DNA of 10,361 bases. Origin: Prevotellaceae bacterium (lineage in GTDB: Bacteria > Bacteroidota > Bacteroidia > Bacteroidales > UBA932). Made by a program: the position numbers and the translations under genes. The number at the start of each line of letters is the position of its first letter. The stretch's first letter is position 1. Positions 1 to 5,645 of the stretch are shown here, piece after piece. The notes under the pieces are model-generated. The model was not told the origin of the DNA and ran no database searches. It saw only the letters and a list, made by a program, of their open reading frames with translations. The stretch is taken from contig JAIRZR010000309.1 of assembly GCA_031267155.1 (NCBI GenBank), forward strand, positions 1-10,361, given 5' to 3'.

Positions 1-192
1 GAAGGAAGGATTGCAGGCTCGGAAACGCTGCCGGACAGTCCGATGTACACGCCCGTAACGCCGGAACACCCGAACATGTATTCGCCCGAAGAGATTCAGG
101 ACATGATTATCAGACACCGTGAATCGGGTGAACTCGAAAGGCTCACGAAAGGCTTCGACGAAAAGCGTAAAACGGAAATCAAGGGCAAATAA
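1..192 (+). CDS. C-terminal end of an unrecognised protein (partial)
   Basis: Frame 1 is open from the window edge to a TAA at 190-192, giving the last 63 residues of a protein whose start lies upstream. The tail is rich in Pro and charged residues. It contains a PMYTPVTPEHPNMYSPEE stretch followed by a probably helical, highly charged end (EEIQDMIIRHRESGELERL, then KRKTEIKGK). I recognise no domain, and with so little sequence a function cannot be given. Codon use and G+C look like those of the lipoprotein genes that follow on the same strand. The next start is 65 bp downstream, across a small palindromic repeat, so co-transcription is possible but not shown. Confidence 0.75.
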   Translation, partial: EGRIAGSETLPDSPMYTPVTPEHPNMYSPEEIQDMIIRHRESGELERLTKGFDEKRKTEIKGK

Positions 193-198
193 TGAGAA

Positions 199-224
199 TA
201 AAGTCTTTGGAGACTTTAAAGTCT
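199..224. repeat. Palindromic AAGTCT/AGACTT repeat between genes
   Basis: TAAAGTCT (199-206) and AGACTTTA (211-218) form a perfect 8-bp stem with a TTGG loop. AGACTTTAAAGTCT (211-224) is itself a perfect 14-bp palindrome overlapping it, so two hairpins compete for the middle arm. No clear T-tract follows, so a terminator role is weak. The AAGTCT unit resembles the AAGTCCC iterations in the spacers at 1321-1354 and 2000-2032 and may be a diverged relative. Confidence 0.6.
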
Positions 225-254
225 TTAAAAGGAAAAAGAAATAATTATTAAAAG

Positions 255-303
255 ACAATGAAAAGTATATTGAAATACATGTTAATGGCGCTGCTGGCGG
301 GAT
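255..303 (+). repeat. Start/signal-peptide cassette type I, copy 1
   Basis: These 49 bp are identical to 1393-1441. They run from 3 bp before the ATG through the hydrophobic core of the signal peptide (MKSILKYMLMALLAG). The two genes diverge briefly after this and then match again over the lipobox (Ala-Ala-Cys-Ser-Lys-Asp). The mature domains behind the two copies are unrelated. Confidence 0.9.
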
Positions 304-1238
304 ATGCATTTGCAGCGTGCAGCAAGGATGACAAAAGTGAGCCGTCCAAAAGCGCAGCCTGCGAAATCGTATCGTTCAGCGTGAACGGCGACGAGTGGAC
401 GATCGAAGGCGGGAATATTACCCGTACCTATCCGGCGGCAACGGCTGAAACAGCCCTCACGCCGCTTATTACCCTCTCGCCCGGAGCAGAGGTGGATCCG
501 CCGGCAAACAGGGCGCAGAATTTCTTCGCGGCGGAAGGCGTCGCATACACCGTGACGGCAGAGGACGGAAAAACAACGAAAACGTACACCGCAAAGGCGA
601 CGAAAGAGCTTCCGCCCGTTGACCCGGTAACCGGACTTACCGAAGACATTCAGGACTTAGTCCCGCAGGAAATCATCAGCACGATGAAGGATCTGGGACA
701 GGAAATTAACGGAGGCAATACGCCGCCGACAGTCGAGGGGACTTATGAACTGAAGCCTCTTATTTTGAAAGGATCGAACATTGACAGTGACAGGATTGGA
801 AGTTCGTATCTCACCACTTATATTACGTTTTCCGAGCAGGATAACGGCAGTTTGACGCTGAAAGCGAAAGAAACGCAGGGAACGAGAACTGCAACAGGCA
901 CGGGAGCATTTATTGTCGGGGAAGGCAACCGGTTTTCCGTATTTATCTATTTTACAAACTACCGCACGGACATTAACACAAGCTTCAAAACGGTTGGAGT
1001 CTATTCGGGAACTGTTTCGCCGGATGGAATCATAGACTGTACGACTTCGCTCTTCATGCTCGACGATGGCGGAGACCCGGAGGACGGGCTGATCGAAAAC
1101 GGGGATGGCAGGGTATTATGGGACAGCGACGGGCTTGCGGAAAGAGTGGAGCCGCCGGTACAGGAACAGTCTGTAATAAAACCGGGACGTGTCAACCTTA
1201 TGAACTCGGCCGATAAAAAGTTAAGAGTTAAGAACTAA
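258..1238 (+). CDS. Outer-membrane lipoprotein with DUF5018-like domain
   Basis: This is a 326-residue lipoprotein. The signal peptide is MKSILKYMLMALLAGYAFAA, with a lipobox ending in Cys21, followed by SKDDKSE, an acidic stretch of the kind that directs lipoproteins to the cell surface in Bacteroidota. Residues about 35-115 look like the Ig-like DUF5018 domain: an EIVSFSVNG start, a TPLITLSPGAEVDPP core and a YTVTAEDGKTTKTYT end. Residues about 126-310 (ILP-like start PQEIISTMKDLG, NGGNTPPTVEGTY, a GDGRVLWDSDG end) resemble a module I associate with Bacteroides surface lipoproteins but cannot name. Binding of a glycan or other extracellular ligand is plausible for the fold but not shown. 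The last residues (KKLRVKN) and the stop are encoded by TTAAGAGTTAAGAACTAA-type repeat DNA, so the original C-terminus may have been replaced. ATG 258 is chosen because it gives the complete leader. Confidence 0.88.
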   Translation: MKSILKYMLMALLAGYAFAACSKDDKSEPSKSAACEIVSFSVNGDEWTIEGGNITRTYPAATAETALTPLITLSPGAEVDPPANRAQNFFAAEGVAYTVTAEDGKTTKTYTAKATKELPPVDPVTGLTEDIQDLVPQEIISTMKDLGQEINGGNTPPTVEGTYELKPLILKGSNIDSDRIGSSYLTTYITFSEQDNGSLTLKAKETQGTRTATGTGAFIVGEGNRFSVFIYFTNYRTDINTSFKTVGVYSGTVSPDGIIDCTTSLFMLDDGGDPEDGLIENGDGRVLWDSDGLAERVEPPVQEQSVIKPGRVNLMNSADKKLRVKN

Positions 1239-1242
1239 GAGT

Positions 1243-1354
1243 TAAGAACTAAGAGTTAAGAGTTGGGCGCGATGCGGGCTGGTGAGACTTTGAAAGACTT
1301 CTGCGGTAAATCAACCGAAAAGTCCCCGAAGTCCCCCCAAGTCCCAAAAGTCCC
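1243..1354. repeat. Intergenic spacer repeat, copy 1
   Basis: This 112-bp block aligns without gaps to 1921-2032 with three mismatches, at an offset of 678 bp. It has three parts: a TTAAGAACTAAGAGTTAAGAG iteration, a GC-rich middle (GGGCGCGATGCGGGCTGG), and an iteration of AAGTCCCC/AAGTCCC. Further TTAAGAG iterations extend left to about 1220 and overlap the end of the upstream gene. No -7 box or terminator is obvious in it. Confidence 0.9.
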
Positions 1355-1392
1355 CAAAAGAAGAAAATAAAGTAATAAAGTAATTATAAAAA

Positions 1393-1441
1393 ACAATGAA
1401 AAGTATATTGAAATACATGTTAATGGCGCTGCTGGCGGGAT
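1393..1441 (+). repeat. Start/signal-peptide cassette type I, copy 2
   Basis: Identical over 49 bp to 255-303, covering the start codon and the signal-peptide core of the second lipoprotein gene. The A/T-rich DNA just upstream (repeated TAATAAAGTAAT) is similar in composition but not identical between copies. Confidence 0.9.
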
Positions 1442-1896
1442 TCATATCCGCAGCGTGCAGCAAGGACGACGATGAGGGCGACAGTATGCCCGAAAACACC
1501 GTGATCTACGACGGAAAAAGCTACAGCGCCGTATCGGCGGGACTGATAGACTACGGCGACTACTACAAAAACGGAACATACTATTACTCCGTATTCGTCA
1601 ATCTCGAGGAGGGCTACTATGTAGCGGTTGAGATTCTTTCGGACAGTCCGGCTTTTCCCGAAGGAAAGAAATCCTACACATACAGCGATTCGCGCAGTGC
1701 GGGAAATCTGGACAGAATACTGTTCAACATTGAAGGCAAAAGCACCCCCGCGGAAAGCTGGATAAAATCCGGCTCGGCAACAGCGACGAAAAACGGAAGC
1801 AATATCGAAATAAGTTTCAGTATTGTAACAGTGGACGGAAAGACTATGTCGGGACACTATAAGGGAATTAACGATCCGGAATCGGCAGGAAGATGA
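1396..1896 (+). CDS. Small lipoprotein, DYGD-YKNGTY family, member 1
   Basis: This 166-residue lipoprotein has the same leader as the upstream gene, with a lipobox ending in Cys21 followed by the acidic export-type stretch SKDDDEGD. The mature part is about 140 residues, probably one beta-rich domain. Its motifs are DYGDYYKNGTY (residues about 52-62), AFPEG, GSATATKNG, EISFS and DGKTMSGHYKG. The same motifs in the same order occur in the lipoprotein at 2637-3146, so the two are paralogs. I know no named domain for this pattern and assign no function. It is preceded by 157 bp and followed by 178 bp of repeat-containing spacer. The ATG at 1396 lies within the shared start cassette, which fixes the start. 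Confidence 0.87.
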   Translation: MKSILKYMLMALLAGFISAACSKDDDEGDSMPENTVIYDGKSYSAVSAGLIDYGDYYKNGTYYYSVFVNLEEGYYVAVEILSDSPAFPEGKKSYTYSDSRSAGNLDRILFNIEGKSTPAESWIKSGSATATKNGSNIEISFSIVTVDGKTMSGHYKGINDPESAGR

Positions 1897-1920
1897 GAGG
1901 AGTTAAGAGGAGTTAAGAAC

Positions 1921-2032
1921 TAAGAACTAAGAGTTAAGAGTTGGGCGCGATGCGGGCTGGCGAGACTTTGAAAGGCTTCTGCGGTAAATCAACCGGAAAG
2001 TCCCCGAAGTCCCCCCAAGTCCCAAAAGTCCC
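1921..2032. repeat. Intergenic spacer repeat, copy 2
   Basis: Second copy of the 112-bp spacer at 1243-1354, with three single-base differences and the same three-part structure. Here the GAGTTAAGA iterations (1900-1920) start just after the stop codon of the upstream gene rather than inside it. The following A/T-rich leader (2033-2074) differs from that after copy 1. Confidence 0.9.
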
Positions 2033-2074
2033 AGAAAGGAAAAGAAATAATAAATAAAATTAATAAAAATTACA

Positions 2075-2632
2075 ATGAAGAAAGTATTAAGTACACTAAT
2101 GATTATCTGTATCGTCCTGTTTGCGGGATGCGATACGGGAGGCGGGGGTTCCGGCGACAGTACGGATCCCTTCGGCGGAGGCGGTGGAGGTGGAGGTACT
2201 ACCACCGGAAACCTCACGGGAACATGGACTACGATCAGCGCAACGGGAACGGTGGGATATTCCAACGCCTCGCTGGCAACCACAGTCAACAACAATATGA
2301 CGGGCTACCAGCTGGACGATGTTATTACACTTACGTTCAATGCTGACAAAACCTTCACGATGTCGGTTTTAGGAGATCCGTCCGACAGCGGAAAGTATTC
2401 GATGAGCGGAAATACCCTGACAATGACAAACACGCAGAACACAAGCGTTAGCCTGAACCTGACAGTCAGCGAAAAGGAGTTTACGTGCAACGCCTCCGGT
2501 ACGCCCTTCGCCAACATTGTGGCATGGATTCTCGGCGAGTACGTGCTCACGCAAAACGGATATCAGGGCATGAGCGAAAGCGGCATCAGTGTTACATCCG
2601 CCAATTTAACTCTTAAATTTGAAAAGAAATAA
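2075..2632 (+). CDS. Lipocalin-like lipoprotein with Gly-rich linker
   Basis: This 185-residue lipoprotein has the leader MKKVLSTLMIICIVLFAGC, with the lipid-modified Cys at 19. It differs from its neighbours in lacking SKDD: Cys is followed by DTGGGGSGDSTDPF and a run of eight glycines (residues 34-41), a flexible linker. From about residue 46 (NLTGTW), the features LTFNADKTFTMS, SGKYSMSGNTLTMTN and a final LTLKFEKK suggest a small beta-barrel of the lipocalin-like type common in Bacteroidota lipoproteins, though no binding residues can be assigned. It is closely coupled to the next gene, whose ATG is 4 bp after this TAA. The upstream spacer repeat may carry its promoter, but no box is evident. 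Confidence 0.87.
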   Translation: MKKVLSTLMIICIVLFAGCDTGGGGSGDSTDPFGGGGGGGGTTTGNLTGTWTTISATGTVGYSNASLATTVNNNMTGYQLDDVITLTFNADKTFTMSVLGDPSDSGKYSMSGNTLTMTNTQNTSVSLNLTVSEKEFTCNASGTPFANIVAWILGEYVLTQNGYQGMSESGISVTSANLTLKFEKK

Positions 2633-2708
2633 AGCAATGAAAAAGGTATTAAGTTATTTAATGATTGCAGCAGTGGCTGTTCTGATATGCGCCTCATGCA
2701 GCAAGGAC
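2628..2708 (+). repeat. Start/signal-peptide cassette type II, copy 1
   Basis: These 81 bp are identical to 3153-3233 (offset 525 bp). The repeat starts 9 bp before the ATG, so it includes the TAA of the upstream gene, and ends at the CSKD codons. Sequence before and after it differs between the copies, so this unit of start plus complete lipoprotein leader has duplicated or been converted on its own. Confidence 0.93.
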
Positions 2709-3146
2709 GGGGACGACGGAAACATAGACACCCTGGACGAGCTTTACAGGTCTAAAAACATTGTCAAATACGGTGAAAAGGACTATTCCGTGACATCATC
2801 CAGGCTGATGGATTATGGGGATACGTACAAAAACGGAACGTACAGCTACGGAATACAGTTCATACTCGACGGAAGCGACAGCAAATTTGTGGAAATTGAC
2901 ATCCTGCTTGCCGGCGCCGCATTCCCCGAAGGAGCCAAAATATACAACTTCAGCGTTTCGCATGCTGCCGGCACAATGGACGCCTTCTTTTACAGGATAG
3001 GCGAAGACGTTTCGGAAAAAGACGGAGACCTGATGGGTGGCTCGGCTACAGTAACGAAAACCGGCAATACCTGCGAAATCAGTTTCAGTGCAACGACGCC
3101 CGACGGTAAAAAATTCTCGGGGTATTACAGGGGAACAATTAAATGA
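2637..3146 (+). CDS. Small lipoprotein, DYGD-YKNGTY family, member 2
   Basis: This 169-residue lipoprotein is read from the ATG at 2637. A TTG at 2619 is in frame, but it would overlap the upstream gene and add six residues before a complete leader. The signal peptide MKKVLSYLMIAAVAVLICAS precedes Cys21 and SKDGDDGN. The mature domain is a paralog of the product of 1396-1896: both have Y-S-x-x-S-x-x-L-x-DYGD-x-YKNGTY, AFPEG, AGxxD, GSATxTKxG, EISFSxxTxDGK and SGxYxG. The leaders of the two paralogs are clearly different, while this leader is identical to that of the next, unrelated gene. Function unknown; the conserved surface-lipoprotein design suggests a ligand-binding or structural role, which is inference. 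Confidence 0.88.
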   Translation: MKKVLSYLMIAAVAVLICASCSKDGDDGNIDTLDELYRSKNIVKYGEKDYSVTSSRLMDYGDTYKNGTYSYGIQFILDGSDSKFVEIDILLAGAAFPEGAKIYNFSVSHAAGTMDAFFYRIGEDVSEKDGDLMGGSATVTKTGNTCEISFSATTPDGKKFSGYYRGTIK

Positions 3147-3152
3147 ATGATT

Positions 3153-3233
3153 AATAAAGCAATGAAAAAGGTATTAAGTTATTTAATGATTGCAGCAGTG
3201 GCTGTTCTGATATGCGCCTCATGCAGCAAGGAC
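3153..3233 (+). repeat. Start/signal-peptide cassette type II, copy 2
   Basis: Second copy of the 81-bp unit at 2628-2708, with no mismatch. It supplies the start region and full lipoprotein leader of the BACON/propeller gene. The perfect identity, including silent positions, points to recent duplication or ongoing gene conversion. Confidence 0.93.
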
Positions 3234-4562
3234 AGTGAGGATCCCGACGATAAAAAGCCGGACATACCGGACGAACCTGTCGTCGAAATCGAAATCGAAA
3301 ACGCAGCGGCTCTAAGCCAGAATGTTTTTGCCGACGCCGTCGCCGGAGACACGCTGAAACTCAAGGCCGCCGCGGCATGGACTTCGGAAATCACCGAAAC
3401 GACCGCCGCACGCGGAAGCGCTCCCGAATGGATTTCAGTCAGTCCCGCAAGCGGTAACGCCGGGAATTACAAAATCGCTGTAATCCTCGAAGAAAACCGG
3501 ACGGGAAACGACCGCTCGGCGAAAATCACAATCTCCTCCGAAAACGAACAGAAGGAGATCAGTATCACACAGAGAGGCACTACCGCCGATGGAAATTCAT
3601 ACGAAAAACAGTATGACATATATATCGGGGGACATAGCCCAACAGGCATGGATGACGAGGTCTACTCCAACTCCTCCTACATTAAAAACGGGGAAAAGAA
3701 ATCCGTTTTTGGTGAGAGTGTTATTAACCGTTGGATTACCGATTTTGCCGTAACGGGCGACGATGTGCATTTTGCAGTAAAAGTACTCGACAAGGACGGT
3801 TACTATGTTAAAAATGGTGAAGCGACAAAACTTCCCTTATACGGAAGCCGTGAGGTATATCCCGATGGCATGTGCGTCAAGGGTACGGATGTGTATATCG
3901 GAGGGCATGCGGAATATTCCGACACCCCATGGAACAGAGGAATGTACTGGAAAAACAATGTCCCCCACATGATGAACTCCGGTCGTGTATCAGCCGATGA
4001 TCTTGCGTCCGGCAGTAAAATCGCAGTCGCGGACAATGATGACGTATATTTATTGGGAAGCATATATACCAGCAGAAGCCAACTCCTTAAAAGAGGATAC
4101 TGGAAAAACGGAGAGTTTACCGACCTGTTTGGTGGATTTTCCAGCATTAGGTTGAATGATATTTGCATATCGGGACAGGATGTGTATATAGTCGGCACGG
4201 TAAATGCAAATGATGAGAGTCGTGCGGCATACTGGAAAAACGGTGAACTGCTCATACTGACTGACAGTCGCAGCGGAGCCTACAGTATTGCCGTTTCGGG
4301 AAACGATGTATATATATCAGGATTTGATTCCGGCGGTTCCGGGTACTGGAAAAACGGTGAATTTACACGTTTCTCGGGTACCAAAGGCATAGCTCAAAGC
4401 ATTTCGGTAGTTGATAATGATGTGTATGTTATGGTAACGGATTACTATTATCAGAGTACAGCCGGCATTTTCAAAAACGGCGTGAGAATAGAGTCCCGCA
4501 ATATAAGCGAGAGTACGAAACGTATCATTGTAGTTCCCCACAGTCCCTCACGGACATGGTAA
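3162..4562 (+). CDS. Surface lipoprotein: BACON domain plus seven-repeat beta-propeller
   Basis: This 466-residue lipoprotein is read from the ATG at 3162, inside the shared start cassette; an in-frame ATG at 3147 would only add MINKA. Cys21 is followed by SKDSEDPDDKKPD. Residues about 42-139 form a BACON domain: AWTSEI, PEWISVSPASGNAG, RSAKITISSENEQKEISITQRG. Residues about 150-460 hold seven copies of a roughly 35-50-residue repeat with consensus NDVYIxG...xYWKNGE, clearest in blades 3-6; blade 1 reads YDIYIGG..YIKNGE and blade 7 NDVYVMV..FKNGV. Seven such units are consistent with a closed beta-propeller, which is inference. BACON domains in Bacteroidota often sit in carbohydrate-active or mucin-associated surface proteins, so glycan binding is a reasonable guess. 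The start lies 15 bp after the upstream stop. Confidence 0.9.
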   Translation: MKKVLSYLMIAAVAVLICASCSKDSEDPDDKKPDIPDEPVVEIEIENAAALSQNVFADAVAGDTLKLKAAAAWTSEITETTAARGSAPEWISVSPASGNAGNYKIAVILEENRTGNDRSAKITISSENEQKEISITQRGTTADGNSYEKQYDIYIGGHSPTGMDDEVYSNSSYIKNGEKKSVFGESVINRWITDFAVTGDDVHFAVKVLDKDGYYVKNGEATKLPLYGSREVYPDGMCVKGTDVYIGGHAEYSDTPWNRGMYWKNNVPHMMNSGRVSADDLASGSKIAVADNDDVYLLGSIYTSRSQLLKRGYWKNGEFTDLFGGFSSIRLNDICISGQDVYIVGTVNANDESRAAYWKNGELLILTDSRSGAYSIAVSGNDVYISGFDSGGSGYWKNGEFTRFSGTKGIAQSISVVDNDVYVMVTDYYYQSTAGIFKNGVRIESRNISESTKRIIVVPHSPSRTW

Positions 4563-4603
4563 TAAAGCATTAAATGTAGTATTTATTTAAAATAATTAAA
4601 ATT

Positions 4604-5335
4604 ATGGCAACAGTATTGCACAAAATCAGGGCATTTCTATACGACAATCCCCTGACCAAAGAGAACCCGAACGATCTGATCGCACGGGTAAGTTCCGAAC
4701 GTTCGCTTGGCGTGACCGACGTCTGCGATACAGCGGTATCACGCGGCGGCTCCGATATTTCCGCTTCCGCGATGAACCACGCAGTCGATCTGTGGCTCAG
4801 GGAAATGAGCTACCAGCTATGCGACGGCTATTCGGTCAACACGGGCTGGTTCACCGCCGCCCCCCATATCCACGGGACATTCGACAGCCCGATGGAGAAG
4901 TTCAACCCTGAAAAGCATACGCTTCTGTTCGAATTTCATCAGGGCGCAACTCTCCGCAAAGAACTGGAATCGGTTACTGTCGAAATCATGGGACCGGCGC
5001 CCGCCGTCAGCGTGATAGCGCAGGTCGTGGACGTGAAAACCGGGAGCGTGAGCGACGTTCTGACCCCCGACCGCAACCTGATCATCACGGGCACCCGGAT
5101 CAAAGTCTCCGGCGAACGCGAGGAGAACGGCATCTACTTTTTCGACGTAAACGGTACACAGTATCCCGTCGACCCCTCCGACATCGTAACGAACAACCCT
5201 TCGGAGGTGGTGATTGTCATTCCGCAGCTTCCCGCCGGCGCCTGCACGCTGCAGATCGTAACGCAGTACAGCGGCAGTGTTCTGCTGAAGGAACCGCGTA
5301 CAGTGGTATTCGACAAAACGCTTACCGTCGGATGA
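4604..5335 (+). CDS. HU-like DNA-binding protein with C-terminal DUF4469 (HIG) domain
   Basis: This 243-residue cytoplasmic protein has no leader. Residues 1-128 have the Bacteroidota-type HU/IHF fold pattern: an N-terminal extension, helical EERS-like segment (SERSLGVTDVCDTAVSRGG), a NHAVDLWLREMSYQL helix, then GYSVNTGWFTAAPHIHG and FNPEKHTLLFEFHQGA strands. Residues about 132-243 are a small Ig-like domain of the DUF4469/HIG type (LTPDRNLIITGTRIKVSG, GIYFFDVNG, VVIVIPQLPAGACTLQIVTQYS). This HU-HIG architecture is known as a large, mostly uncharacterised Bacteroidota family. DNA binding is inferred from the fold. Its ATG is 41 bp after the BACON gene, so it may be the last gene of the lipoprotein transcript. 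A hairpin array starts 11 bp after its stop. Confidence 0.88.
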   Translation: MATVLHKIRAFLYDNPLTKENPNDLIARVSSERSLGVTDVCDTAVSRGGSDISASAMNHAVDLWLREMSYQLCDGYSVNTGWFTAAPHIHGTFDSPMEKFNPEKHTLLFEFHQGATLRKELESVTVEIMGPAPAVSVIAQVVDVKTGSVSDVLTPDRNLIITGTRIKVSGEREENGIYFFDVNGTQYPVDPSDIVTNNPSEVVIVIPQLPAGACTLQIVTQYSGSVLLKEPRTVVFDKTLTVG

Positions 5336-5346
5336 GGCTCTTAAAG

Positions 5347-5425
5347 CCCGATAAGAACATCTCTTATCGGGCGATAAGAAGGTCTCTTATCGGGCGATAA
5401 GAACAGCTCTTATCGAGCGATAAGA
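5347..5425. repeat. 23-bp tandem hairpin array with variable loops
   Basis: CGATAAGA recurs at 5349, 5372, 5395 and 5418, exactly 23 bp apart. In the first three units it is followed by a 5-nt loop and TCTTATCG, giving perfect 8-bp hairpins (10 bp in the first, CCCGATAAGA/TCTTATCGGG). Only the loops vary freely: ACATC, AGGTC, ACAGC. Adjacent units can also pair the other way (TCTTATCG, GG linker, CGATAAGA), so alternative folds exist. It sits directly after the HU-like gene, so a 3'-end stabiliser or terminator role is possible, but there is no T-tract. Confidence 0.92.
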
Positions 5426-5433
5426 AAGACCAA

Positions 5434-5460
5434 GGTTCTTTGACATATTGAAAATTGAAA
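5434..5460 (+). promoter_or_regulatory. TTCTTTGACATATTG leader-like motif
   Basis: GGTTCTTTGACATATTG followed by an A/T-rich GAAAATTGAAAA stretch. From memory, similar sequences occur in Bacteroidota leaders, including upstream of rRNA genes, where they resemble a boxA antitermination element. No rRNA gene follows and no matching -7 box is found about 20 bp downstream, so the role here is uncertain. Confidence 0.25.
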
Positions 5461-5480
5461 ACTCAGCGATTTATTACTGC

Positions 5481-5599
5481 TGCAGGGGCAAGGCATGCCT
5501 TGCCCCTGCAATCGTCGCCTGCAGGAGATGGATACATGCGTCGACACAATCCGAAGGATTGAATATGAATAACCTCCAATGAAGCGAAGCGATTGAGGG
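5481..5599. repeat. Modular palindromic repeat, copy A (most complete)
   Basis: Modules in order: a perfect loop-less 30-bp palindrome at 5481-5510 (TGCAGGGGCAAGGCA and its complement); an ATCGTCGCCTGCAGGAGATGG linker region; ATGCGTCGACACAATCC with a CAATCC-GAA-GGATTG hairpin at 5547-5561; the constant flank GAATATGAATAACC; and an imperfect CCTCCAAT/ATTGAGGG hairpin whose loop contains GCGAAGC. Bases 5482-5534 are identical to 6314-6366. A short GTGACAGCGACGGGGTACGAC tail leads into tandem repeats. Confidence 0.88.
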
Positions 5600-5645
5600 T
5601 GACAGCGACGGGGTACGACGTGTGACGGACGGGTACGACAGGTGA
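5597..5645. repeat. Short block of GTGAC-GGGTACGAC tandem repeat
   Basis: Two to three degenerate units related to GGTGACRGACGGGTACGAC follow copy A. It is the same repeat as the larger block at 5906-6072, and both blocks start at the end of the CAAT...ATTG hairpin module. Confidence 0.7.

Noticed and set aside
199..224. Rho-independent terminator after the first partial gene
   Set aside because: The stems are A/T-rich and no U-tract follows; the sequence fits a palindromic repeat better.
1420..1857. Reverse 145-residue frame opposite the second lipoprotein
   Set aside because: Antisense shadow; the forward frame has a lipobox and a paralog.
1243..2032. Promoters inside the duplicated spacers
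   Set aside because: The best match, AGACTTTG, lacks the TA of the TAnnTTTG -7 box and has no -33 partner, so a promoter is not supported.
5347..5425. CRISPR-like array
   Set aside because: The 23-bp period with only 5 variable bases leaves no room for spacers, and no cas gene is nearby.
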